Below are positions 28,077 to 37,538 of a stretch of DNA of 64,000 bases, piece after piece. Positions within the stretch are counted from its first letter, which is position 1. Every line of letters starts with the position of its first letter. Both the position numbers and the translations under genes were made by a program. The stretch covers positions 62,001 to 126,000 of the forward strand of contig NZ_FOKG01000005.1 of NCBI RefSeq assembly GCF_900111885.1. Direction: 5' to 3'. This DNA comes from Amycolatopsis marina. Its GTDB lineage: Bacteria > Actinomycetota > Actinomycetes > Mycobacteriales > Pseudonocardiaceae. The notes under the pieces were generated by a model that saw only the letters and a program-made list of their open reading frames with translations, had not been told where the DNA came from and did no database searches.

Positions 28077-28730
28077 TTGTCCTTCCTGATCCGGGTACAA
28101 CTCCCGGACAGCCCGGGGACCCTCGGCGCGGTGGCCACGGCGCTCGGCACGGTCGGCGCGGACATCCTCAGCGTCGACGTGGTGGAGCGTGGGGCGGGTG
28201 TGGCGATCGACGACCTGGTCGTCGAACTGCCCTCCGGCAGGCTGCCCGATGCGCTGATCACCGCCGCCGAGAGTGTCGAGGGCGTCGAGGTCGACGCCGT
28301 CCGCCCCTACGCCGGCGTGCTGGACACCCACCGCGAGCTGGAACTCGTCGAGGAGATCGCCGGGCAGCCCTCGACCGGGCTGGACATACTGGCCGAGGGC
28401 GTACCCAAGATCATCCGCGCGGGCTGGGCGCTGGTCCTGCACTACACCGAGGACGGGGTGCACCGCCTCGCGTCGTCCAGTGCCGCCCCGGAGGCCTCGG
28501 TCACCGATCTGCCGTGGCTACCGCTGGAACGCGCCACCGTGCTCGACGCCGAGGACACCTGGGTGCCCGACACCTGGCAGGAGTTGGGTACCGAACTCGC
28601 CGCGACACCGCTCGGCAAACCGGACCGGACATTGCTGGTCGGGCGGCCGGGCGGCCCGATGTTCCGTGCGGCCGAGGTAGCCCGCCTTGCCCATTTCGCC
28701 GGAATCGTGGCCGTAGTGCTGGACAGCTGA
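28077..28730 (+). CDS. ACT-domain protein
   Basis: 217-aa protein. The N-terminal ACT domain reads [37 protein letters not shown], with the ligand-loop PGTLG. The C-terminal ~130 residues, including [21 protein letters not shown] and a final hydrophobic strand [15 protein letters not shown], have no recognised catalytic domain. The M. tuberculosis counterpart between gatC and ligA (Rv3013) is likewise an uncharacterised ACT protein. It probably senses an amino acid; given the neighbourhood, the ligand may be Gln/Glu or a branched-chain amino acid (speculative). The start is the TTG at 28077 with GAGAGG upstream; no ATG is available. Confidence 0.85.
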   Translation: MSFLIRVQLPDSPGTLGAVATALGTVGADILSVDVVERGAGVAIDDLVVELPSGRLPDALITAAESVEGVEVDAVRPYAGVLDTHRELELVEEIAGQPSTGLDILAEGVPKIIRAGWALVLHYTEDGVHRLASSSAAPEASVTDLPWLPLERATVLDAEDTWVPDTWQELGTELAATPLGKPDRTLLVGRPGGPMFRAAEVARLAHFAGIVAVVLDS

Positions 28731-28748
28731 AGCGGACCGCTGTGCGAC

Positions 28749-29354
28749 GTGAGTGAAGGCGAGGACGACCGCGACACCCGCGCCCAGCAACTGGAGGAGC
28801 GGCTGGCGATCCCGGTCCTGATCGCCGCGCTGGTGTCGGTACCCGCGGTGTTCCTCACCACCACCGGCGACGAGACGACGGTCGTGGTCGGCAAGGTGCT
28901 CAACTGGGCCTCGCTCGCGGTCCTGCTCAGTGAGTCCCTCGTGCTGCTCTGGTTCAGCAGGGACATCGTCGCCTGGGCCCGCACCCACCGGTGGAAGCTG
29001 CTGGTGACGGCAGCCGCCGTTCCCGCGGTGGTCTTTCTCGTCGGACCGGTGCAGATCCTGCGGCTGATCCTCTCCATCGGCGCGCTGCGTGTGCTCCGAG
29101 CCGGGCGCATCTTCAGGGCGGGACGGGTCATCCGCAGACGCGCAGGCCTGACCGGCAGGCGTGGACGCTGGCTGCTCGGCGGCGTCACCGTGCTTGCGGC
29201 CGCGTTCGTGACCCTCGTGCTGGCCGACCCGACCTCGCGCAGCAGACACCTGGCCGACCGCATCCTCGATCAGTTCGGCGTGCTGCCCGCCGTCCTGGCC
29301 GGCCTCATCCTGGCCGTCGCCCTGCTGGCCCTGATCCGCCACCGCCGCCGCTGA
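28749..29354 (+). CDS. Voltage-sensor-like membrane protein lacking a K+ pore signature
   Basis: 201-aa membrane protein. Helix 1 is IPVLIAALVSVPAVFL and helix 2 LNWASLAVLLSESLVLLWF (with Glu). RDIVAWARTHRWKLLVTAAAVPAVVFLVG gives a helix 3 region. An S4-like helix follows, with Arg at every third position: ALRVLRAGRIFRAGRVIRR. Two further helices would correspond to S5 and S6, but the TVGYGD-type selectivity filter is absent and the S5-S6 linker is short. I read it as a voltage-sensing domain protein or a degenerate cation channel. It starts at GTG 28749, 18 nt after the ACT gene, so probably co-transcribed. Function is unproven. Confidence 0.7.
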   Translation: MSEGEDDRDTRAQQLEERLAIPVLIAALVSVPAVFLTTTGDETTVVVGKVLNWASLAVLLSESLVLLWFSRDIVAWARTHRWKLLVTAAAVPAVVFLVGPVQILRLILSIGALRVLRAGRIFRAGRVIRRRAGLTGRRGRWLLGGVTVLAAAFVTLVLADPTSRSRHLADRILDQFGVLPAVLAGLILAVALLALIRHRRR

Positions 29355-29356
29355 CC

Positions 29357-29396
29357 CCCGAGTTGGCAGATCCGGGGCCCGAGTTGGCAGATCCGG
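29357..29396. repeat. Tandem 19-bp direct repeat
   Basis: CCCGAGTTGGCAGATCCGG occurs twice (29357-29375 and 29378-29396), period 21 bp, immediately after the stop of the voltage-sensor-like gene. The copies are identical. No dyad symmetry explains it as a terminator. Origin and role are unknown. Confidence 0.9.
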
Positions 29397-29461
29397 CGGT
29401 GGGGTGACCTGCAGTGAGCCCGGTTCACCAGACCGTGCCCGCCCATCACTCATTACGCGTA

Positions 29462-29490
29462 GTGACCATCCGTTATACCCTTGGTAATGT
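29462..29490 (+). promoter_or_regulatory. Likely promoter of the low-GC gene
   Basis: GTGACC, a 17-nt spacer and TAATGT (TAnnnT) upstream of the gene at 29574. The predicted leader of about 75 nt contains a 6-bp hairpin with tetraloop GCGG (29498-29513, GTCTTC/GAAGAC). Confidence 0.45.
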
Positions 29491-29573
29491 TCCTGGGGTC
29501 TTCGCGGGAAGACGCCGAAATTCCGATCATCAGCACGCCGCAATTCGGTAATTGATCGAGCAAGGAGAATCCG

Positions 29574-30218
29574 ATGACCACGACAATGGCGCCCTCGACT
29601 TTGACTCTCTCGGAAAAAATCGAGGCACGGAGAGCTCACAGCACCGCGCGAATCTACATGGCAAGCATCGAAGGCGTCCCGATCAGTTTCGCGCAGTACG
29701 AATGGCCTGACTATGTCACCGCCTTCACGGAAAACAGAGGACAGTTCGACGGTATGTCCTATTCCGCGACAACGAATGTCGGCAGCGACTCCCCCATCGC
29801 CGATATTTCAAAGAAGCGGCGAGACCAATTGACCGAGAACACCAAAGACGTCGAGGTGAGCGCCGAAAAAGCGGTCCGGGAGTACGTCGACAGCAAGGAC
29901 CGCAACAGCCTCCACGACAAGATCGAACAGAAGCGCAAAGAGCACGAAAAGAAGCTCATCGACCAGAACAACAAGTACTGGGGAGATGTGGAAAGCGCGA
30001 TTAAGGACCTGCCCGAAGCGGAGCAGGACAAGGCGATCGACCTGGCGGATCAGGTATCCAAGTTCGCTGCTTGGCTTTGGGGAAAAATCAGCGCAGCGAT
30101 CGTTGAGCTGGCCAAGAGGGCCTGGGAGTGGATCAAGCAGGCCTGGGAAGACATTAAGCAATGGTTCGTCGACCGCTACAACGATGTCACCAAGTTCTTC
30201 AACAGCTTGTTTGGTTGA
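29574..30218 (+). CDS. Unknown low-GC protein with C-terminal amphipathic Trp-rich helix
   Basis: 214-aa protein I do not recognise. The N-terminal ~60 residues are mixed. Residues ~75-140 are highly charged and probably coiled-coil (KKRRDQLTENTKDVEVSAEK, DKIEQKRKEHEKKLIDQNNK). The C-terminal ~50 residues alternate hydrophobic and charged positions with many Trp/Phe (FAAWLWGKISAAIVELAKRA, WEWIKQAWEDIKQWFVDRY), as in membrane-active helices. There is no signal peptide or lipobox. GC is about 56 percent by hand count over 29761-30180, clearly below the neighbours. AAGGAG lies well placed before the ATG, and a perfect hairpin follows the gene, so it is an independent unit. Probable recent acquisition (inference). 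Confidence 0.8.
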   Translation: MTTTMAPSTLTLSEKIEARRAHSTARIYMASIEGVPISFAQYEWPDYVTAFTENRGQFDGMSYSATTNVGSDSPIADISKKRRDQLTENTKDVEVSAEKAVREYVDSKDRNSLHDKIEQKRKEHEKKLIDQNNKYWGDVESAIKDLPEAEQDKAIDLADQVSKFAAWLWGKISAAIVELAKRAWEWIKQAWEDIKQWFVDRYNDVTKFFNSLFG

Positions 30219-30260
30219 CCTGCGGTACGAAGTGCCCTGCTTTATGCGCTGAGGGCTGTG

Positions 30261-30294
30261 GAACGTTGGCCGAGGTTCGAATCGGCCAACGTTC
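30261..30294. terminator. Bidirectional hairpin terminator
   Basis: Perfect 13-bp stem GAACGTTGGCCGA (30261-30273) with 30282-30294 and an 8-nt loop, between the convergent low-GC gene and the GNAT gene. No T-run follows. Confidence 0.75.
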
Positions 30295-30308
30295 AGCAGC
30301 CGAGCGGG

Positions 30309-30815
30309 TCAGGCTGCGAGATCGAGCCCGAAGGTGAGGAGCCGGACACCCGGTGCGGGCTCCCAGTCCCGTTCCGGCAGCCGCCGGAAGCCGAGCCGCT
30401 CGTAGAGCCGATGTGCGGTGTGCATCAGGTCCAGGCTGCACAACACGATCCGGCTCGCACCGTGCTCAAGTCCCCGCTCGATGACCGCCTGCGCCAGCAG
30501 GGCACCGACACCACGCCCCCGCGCCGAGGGCGCGACAGCGAGCATTCGGAACTCCACCTCCCCTTCCCGGGAGATCTCGGCGAACCTGGTTCCCGGCAAC
30601 ACGACCGCCACCGAACCGACGATCCTGTCGTCCGCGCCCACCGCGACCAGCAACTCCGCGTGCTCGGCCCGGCGAGCGGCGTCGCGTAACTGCGCGCCGT
30701 ACCCGTCCTCCTCCTCGGCGCCGACGAAGCCGTCGGCCTGGTACGCGGCAAGGGTCAGCTCACCGATCTCGGCCCACTCTCCGGCACGCGCTGCCCGGAT
30801 CCGGATGTCACCCAT
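30309..30815 (-). CDS. GNAT-family N-acetyltransferase
   Basis: 168-aa GNAT enzyme that transfers an acetyl group from acetyl-CoA to an unknown amine. It has beta strand IRIRAARAGEWAEI and the central motif A EFRMLAVAPSARGRGVGALLAQAVI, whose RGRGVG loop binds the CoA pyrophosphate. The C-terminal LMHTAHRLYERLGFRRLPERDW is the typical motif B with Tyr and GF. No fused domain. It starts 6 nt past the ligA stop on the same strand, so ligA and this gene are probably co-transcribed. Substrate cannot be inferred. Confidence 0.92.
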   Translation of the reverse strand: MGDIRIRAARAGEWAEIGELTLAAYQADGFVGAEEEDGYGAQLRDAARRAEHAELLVAVGADDRIVGSVAVVLPGTRFAEISREGEVEFRMLAVAPSARGRGVGALLAQAVIERGLEHGASRIVLCSLDLMHTAHRLYERLGFRRLPERDWEPAPGVRLLTFGLDLAA

Positions 30816-30821
30816 CTGGCT

Positions 30822-33005
<2,184 letters not shown>

Positions 33006-33036
33006 TCAGTGTCTGTCCGAGAACGCGATTCCGTGA

Positions 33037-33732
33037 TCACGTCCCAGCATCGCCCAGCCCCCGCACCAGCTCCCGCAGTTCGAGCAGCGAGATCGCGCCC
33101 TCCGGTTCCAGGTCCGCCGTCTCCACCCGCCGCAGCCGCTCGGCGGCCAGCCGCTCACCGAGGGTGGCGTCGAGCGGCAGGAAGGTCATCGCCGACCGGG
33201 CTGGACCACTGAGCCCGGCCAGCGCGGGGTGGTGCACCGCGACGTCGACGACCTGCTCCACCGAGTCCACCTGCGCCGCGATCCTGACTTCGGCAAGCGC
33301 CACCCGGGTCTCGCCCAGATGCACCGTCACCTCTGCCGGGTCCGGCACGGGCGGCACCGAATCGTGGTACTCCCACATCGCGTCCTCAGCAGGCGCGGCA
33401 GCCTTCCAGGCATCGGTGAAGGGTCGCAGGGCCGGGTCTTCCTGCCCGGTGACTACCAGCGCATAGATCGCCCGCTGGCCGCGTTCCAAGGAGAAGTGCA
33501 GGTCCGGATGCACGTGCGCGACCGCACGGCAGAGCTCGTGCTCGACTCGCTGCGGCTCGCCGTCGCCGAGTGCGGCGCTGACCTGCGGCAGCAGCTCGAA
33601 CCAGCTCCGCCAGAACAGCCGTGCGGCGGCGCCGGGGTCCTCCGGCACCGACTGTTCCGGCCACCGGGTCCGGGGATCCACTGGCTCGTCCCGGCTGCCC
33701 CTGCCCAACAGACCGCGAAGAAATCGCACCAC
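33037..33732 (-). CDS. Uncharacterised conserved actinobacterial protein
   Basis: 231-aa soluble protein that I do not recognise. The basic N-terminus (VRFLRGLLGRGSRDE) precedes a mixed alpha/beta region containing RLFWRSWFELLPQVSAALGDG and YALVVTGQEDPALRPFTDAWKAAAP. Then comes AEVTVHLGETRVALAEVRIAAQV and a C-terminal helix LEPEGAISLLELRELVRGL. No signal peptide, membrane helix or metal motif. It lies between ligA (64 nt) and the MetE-like gene (6 nt), all on one strand, and is likely co-transcribed with the latter. Start GTG 33732. Confidence 0.75.
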   Translation of the reverse strand: MVRFLRGLLGRGSRDEPVDPRTRWPEQSVPEDPGAAARLFWRSWFELLPQVSAALGDGEPQRVEHELCRAVAHVHPDLHFSLERGQRAIYALVVTGQEDPALRPFTDAWKAAAPAEDAMWEYHDSVPPVPDPAEVTVHLGETRVALAEVRIAAQVDSVEQVVDVAVHHPALAGLSGPARSAMTFLPLDATLGERLAAERLRRVETADLEPEGAISLLELRELVRGLGDAGT

Positions 33733-33738
33733 GCCTGC

Positions 33739-34791
33739 CTACCAGTTCTCCGGCGGCTCGGTGAAGGCCTTTCCGAGTTCACGGGTCAGCGCCAGGGCTC
33801 TGCGCGTCCACTCCCCGGTCGCACCGGCAAGGCCGCACACCGGCGTGGCCACCGCGCGCTCGGCGAGGATCGACCGGTTGAAGCCCAGCCGGTCCACCAG
33901 TCGTAACGCCGGACCCGCTGCCTCGTGCAGGCTCGGCCAGCGCTCCGGCGCGATGCCCGGTACGAGGCCGAGCAGCAGTTCGGTACCCGAGTCCCAGGCC
34001 TCGCCGATCTCGTCGAGCAGTGCGGCCGGCGCGCTGTCGAGCGCGGTGGCATCGAGCGAAATGCCCCCTGCTCTGGTCGAGTGCAGCAGCGCCACCGGCG
34101 GCCGCGGCGCGCAGCAGTGCAGCACGACGGGGTTGCCCGTGGCCTGCTCCATCCCCTGGACGACCTTGCCGAGCAGATCCCGTGCCTCCGGCGCCCGGAC
34201 GGCGGACACGGTGTCGTAGCCGGAGGCGGTCGACAGTGATCCGGCGAGCACCTCGGGCAGACTCGGCTCGTCGAACTGCACTACGACGCCGGCACCGGTG
34301 CGTTCCCGCAGTTCCACCACATGCGCCGCGAGTCCTTCGATCAGCGACTCGGTGAATTCGCGCACCGCGCCGTGGTCGGTGAGGATGCGGTGGCCACGCG
34401 CTGTTTCGACGTTCGCGCACAGCGTCCACGGCCCGGCGACCTGTGTCTTGATAAGTCGAGGCCGCATGCCCGCTCGCTGCTGGGCGTTCTCGAGCGCGTC
34501 GAGATCCCACCTGAGGAGATCCACGGCCCGGCGGTAGTGCCGTCCCGGCCTGCTCGCGACCCGGTAGCCGCTCGGCACGACCTCGACGGCGAGATCGACG
34601 AGCAGGCCGCAGGTACGGCCGATCAGGTCGGCACCGACACCGCGGTCGGGCAGTTCCGGCAGGTACGGCAGGTCGGGCAGCTCACCGAGGACGATGGCTG
34701 CGGTTTCCGCCGCGTCCGAACCGGGCATCGAACCGATGCCGGTGCCTGCACCGGGCGGCCACGTCACTTCCTGGGCTGACTTTTCACGCAC
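33739..34791 (-). CDS. MetE C-terminal-domain-like protein (B12-independent methionine synthase family)
   Basis: 350-aa protein matching the catalytic UROD/MetE-like TIM barrel. It begins ATGIGSMPGSDAAETAAIVLGELPDLPYLPELPDRG and has TQVAGPWTLC, VVQFDEPSLPEVLAG (substrate Asp-Glu), VVLHCCAPRPPVALL (HCCAP, a Cys pair near the usual zinc His-x-Cys) and TPVCGLAGATGEW near the C-terminus (second Cys). It is half the length of MetE, lacking the N-terminal barrel, like actinobacterial and archaeal core enzymes. The natural methyl donor is unknown. The M. tuberculosis homologue Rv3015c lies next to ligA, as here. The GTG at 34791 fits the conserved N-terminus; no Shine-Dalgarno is seen. Confidence 0.85.
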   Translation of the reverse strand: MREKSAQEVTWPPGAGTGIGSMPGSDAAETAAIVLGELPDLPYLPELPDRGVGADLIGRTCGLLVDLAVEVVPSGYRVASRPGRHYRRAVDLLRWDLDALENAQQRAGMRPRLIKTQVAGPWTLCANVETARGHRILTDHGAVREFTESLIEGLAAHVVELRERTGAGVVVQFDEPSLPEVLAGSLSTASGYDTVSAVRAPEARDLLGKVVQGMEQATGNPVVLHCCAPRPPVALLHSTRAGGISLDATALDSAPAALLDEIGEAWDSGTELLLGLVPGIAPERWPSLHEAAGPALRLVDRLGFNRSILAERAVATPVCGLAGATGEWTRRALALTRELGKAFTEPPENW

Positions 34792-34804
34792 ACCGATAGT
34801 GTGG

Positions 34805-36223
34805 TCACGCCGTGTCGGCGAGTCGAATCCGGCCCACACTCCGCCGGGCGAACTCGTGCAGCACCGCCAACGCCTCGCTCACATGCTCGGCGTGCGTCCG
34901 GTGGGAGAGCACGCACAGCCGGAGCACGTGCCTGCCTTGCACCATCGTGCTCGACAGGTACACCCGTCCGGTCGCGTTGACCTCCTCCAGCAATTGCCGG
35001 TTCGCTTTCTCACTCGCACCCGCGAGGGTGAAAACGACCGTCGAGAGATCCGGCGGCAAAGGGCAATCGAAATAACCACCCGAAGCCAGTCCCCGGTAGG
35101 CGGAACACGCGAGGTCGAGCTTTTCGTCCAGCGCCCGTCGGAAGGCGGAAACGCCGTGCAACCACAATGGCAGCCACAATTTCAGCCCCCGGCATTCGCG
35201 GGTGAGTTCGCAGCCGTAGTCCGCGTAGTGCGGAAAGGTGGTCGGGTGGAGGTCCTGCAGGTATTCGCCAGTGCCCTGGTGCGCCGCCCGCAGGACAGTC
35301 GGATCGCGCACCAGCAGCATGCCCGTACCGTACGGCGCGAACAGCGACTTGTGTGGATCGACCACGAGCGAGTCCGCGCACTCGATGCCCCGCAGGATCT
35401 GTCTGCCCCTCGCGGTCAGCTGGAAGAATCCGCCGTAAGCCCCGTCGACGTGGAACCAGAGCCCCTCCCCGTGGGCGAGTGCGGCTATTTCGGGCAACGG
35501 GTCAACGGTCCCGGTGCTGGTGGTGCCCGCGTTCGCGACGACCAGGAAAGGTCGTGCACCCGCGGCCCTGTCACGGGCGATCATCGCCGACAGCGCCTGC
35601 GGGTCCATTCGCAGGTCGTGTCCGGTTGGGACTGTCCGAACAGCACTGGCTGGAAACCCGGCGATACGTGCGGCTTTCGCGACGGAGTAGTGAGTCTGAG
35701 CTGTGGTGTACAGCGTCCCAGCGGTGAAACACTCACCAAGTCGCTCGTACCGCGCGGCCACGAGCGCCGCGAGGTGTGCGGTGGACCCACCGGTGGTGAT
35801 GAGCCCGCCAGCACCCGCGGGCAGCCCGAACTCCCCGCAGAGCCAGCGGATGACTCCGTCCTCCATCGCGACCAGCGCAGGCGAGAAACCGGCGAGACCG
35901 GTGCAGCGATTCAGTGCTCGGGTCAGCAGTTCGGCAACCGCGGAGGTAAAGGTGCCACCGGAGGGAACGTAACCGAAGTAGCGCGGTCCCGCCGTCTCCA
36001 GCCCCTCCCCCGCCGCCGTACGGAACAGGGCGAGCGCCTCATCGAGGCCACGACCGTCCTCGTCCGGCCGCGCGGAAACCTGCTCGTACACATCGGATCC
36101 CAAATGGAAACTCGACGCCCGGGAAAAAGGCAACTCCCCGACCAGATCCGTGATCAATTCCAGCGCCGACCGACCGATCTCCATCATCGTTTCCCGGTCG
36201 GGTTCAATCGGATAACCAGCCAC
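34805..36223 (-). CDS. PLP-dependent decarboxylase (aromatic amino acid/group II type)
   Basis: 472-aa group II pyridoxal-phosphate decarboxylase. The fold-type I core shows GGLITTGGSTAHLAALVAAR (cofactor phosphate loop), TAQTHYSVAKAARIAG (ring-stacking His), ANAGTTSTGTVDPL, WFHVDGAYGGFF (Asp-Ala pair binding PLP), and the Schiff-base Lys in VVDPHKSLFAPYGTGMLLV. Relatives include aromatic L-amino acid, tyrosine and DOPA decarboxylases and valine decarboxylases; the substrate pocket cannot be read here. Length is typical. Start GTG 36223. It ends 13 nt before the MetE-like start, same direction. A 277-nt AT-richer divergent gap separates it from the metallo-hydrolase gene. Confidence 0.9.
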   Translation of the reverse strand: MAGYPIEPDRETMMEIGRSALELITDLVGELPFSRASSFHLGSDVYEQVSARPDEDGRGLDEALALFRTAAGEGLETAGPRYFGYVPSGGTFTSAVAELLTRALNRCTGLAGFSPALVAMEDGVIRWLCGEFGLPAGAGGLITTGGSTAHLAALVAARYERLGECFTAGTLYTTAQTHYSVAKAARIAGFPASAVRTVPTGHDLRMDPQALSAMIARDRAAGARPFLVVANAGTTSTGTVDPLPEIAALAHGEGLWFHVDGAYGGFFQLTARGRQILRGIECADSLVVDPHKSLFAPYGTGMLLVRDPTVLRAAHQGTGEYLQDLHPTTFPHYADYGCELTRECRGLKLWLPLWLHGVSAFRRALDEKLDLACSAYRGLASGGYFDCPLPPDLSTVVFTLAGASEKANRQLLEEVNATGRVYLSSTMVQGRHVLRLCVLSHRTHAEHVSEALAVLHEFARRSVGRIRLADTA

Positions 36224-36500
36224 ACCGCAAGTTGTACTCCCGTACCAACCCTGCGGATAAGGCCTGGAATATGTGATTTACGGCTCAGCATAAAAATTGC
36301 CTTGAGGTCGGTAAAGAACTGTGCAAGGAATTGCATCCATCGGGTACCACGCGCGGCTCGGCAACTCCGGCACCGCCCCGGCCGGAGCCAGATACCGGTC
36401 AGTCTGTGCGTGACACACGTCTCAACTACCTCCTGCCGGAGCCCGTTCCCTGGTCGAATCGAGAACTCAGCCTGCAACGCCAACAGACAACGAGGTCAAC

Positions 36501-37538
36501 GTGGAACCGCTTCCGGAGACCAGCACCGACGACTGGACCACGCCAGGCATCTACACGGTCGCGCCCGGGGTGTATCGCGTCCCCCTGCCGCTGCCGAACG
36601 ACGGGCTGAAGGCGGTCAACGTCTATGCCGTCACGGATGGCACCGGACTGGTGCTGATCGACTCCGGCTGGGCACTGGACGAGGCGCGTGACCTGCTGCG
36701 CGCGGCCCTGCGCGCGATCGGTGCCGATCTCGGTGACATCGGCCAGTTCCTCATCACACACATGCACCGCGACCACTACACGCAGGCCGTCGCCCTGCGC
36801 CGCGACTTCGGGGGCAGTGTCGCGCTCGGCAAGCTCGAGGAACCGTCTGTCCAGGCCTCGGCCGAGCCGGACGCCACCGCCATGCACGCGCAGGGCAGGC
36901 TGCTGGTCAACGCCGGTGCCGGAATGCTGCTCGACGAACTGACCCGCGCCTTCGATTCGTCCCCACGCGCTGCGCGGGACTACGAACTGCCGGACGAATG
37001 GCTGGTTCCGGGCAGCCGAAAGGTGCTGCCCGGCCGCGACCTGGAGGTGGTGCACACCCCCGGCCATACCGCGGGGCATGTCGTATTCGACGACGCGGAC
37101 GCGGGCCTGCTCTTCTCCGGCGACCACGTACTGCCGCACATCACTCCGTCGGTCGGCTTCCAGCCGGTACCCGTCGAGTTGCCCCTGCGCGACTACCTGG
37201 ACTCCCTACGGCTGATCCGCGAGCGGCCCGATCGCATGCTGCTGCCCGCGCACGGGCCGGTGACCGGCAGCGCCCACGAGCGGGTGGACGAACTGCTGGC
37301 GCACCACGACGAGCGCCTGACCGCGACCGCCGAGACCGTCGCGTCCGGCGCGAACTCCGCCTTCGAGGCCGCGGACGCCCTCGACTGGACCCGGCGCAAG
37401 CGGGCACTGGGCGACCTCGACATCTTCAACCGCACGCTCGCCGTGCTGGAAACCGCGGCCCACCTCGACGTACTGGTCCTCCAGGGACGGTTGGCCGCGA
37501 CCGAGACCGACGGCGTCCGGCACTACTCGGTGGCCTGA
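36501..37538 (+). CDS. Metallo-beta-lactamase-fold hydrolase
   Basis: 345-aa protein with the MBL signature ITHMHRDHYTQAVALR (HxHxDH, zinc ligands near residues 92-97). VVHTPGHTAGHVVF supplies the third His, FSGDHVLPHIT the bridging Asp, and LPAHGPV the last His. A C-terminal helical region (LTATAETVASGANSAFEAAD) of LACTB2-like/BPHL C-terminal type follows. These proteins hydrolyse thioesters, lactones or nucleic acids. GAGG lies 5 nt before GTG 36501. Its 3' end overlaps the convergent acyl-CoA ligase by 16 nt. Given the neighbour ligase, a thioesterase role is possible but unproven. Confidence 0.9.
   Translation: MEPLPETSTDDWTTPGIYTVAPGVYRVPLPLPNDGLKAVNVYAVTDGTGLVLIDSGWALDEARDLLRAALRAIGADLGDIGQFLITHMHRDHYTQAVALRRDFGGSVALGKLEEPSVQASAEPDATAMHAQGRLLVNAGAGMLLDELTRAFDSSPRAARDYELPDEWLVPGSRKVLPGRDLEVVHTPGHTAGHVVFDDADAGLLFSGDHVLPHITPSVGFQPVPVELPLRDYLDSLRLIRERPDRMLLPAHGPVTGSAHERVDELLAHHDERLTATAETVASGANSAFEAADALDWTRRKRALGDLDIFNRTLAVLETAAHLDVLVLQGRLAATETDGVRHYSVA

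Noticed and set aside
34694..36691. 665-codon plus-strand frame over the PLP decarboxylase
   Set aside because: No motif and an unlikely composition; the decarboxylase on the opposite strand has all catalytic motifs.
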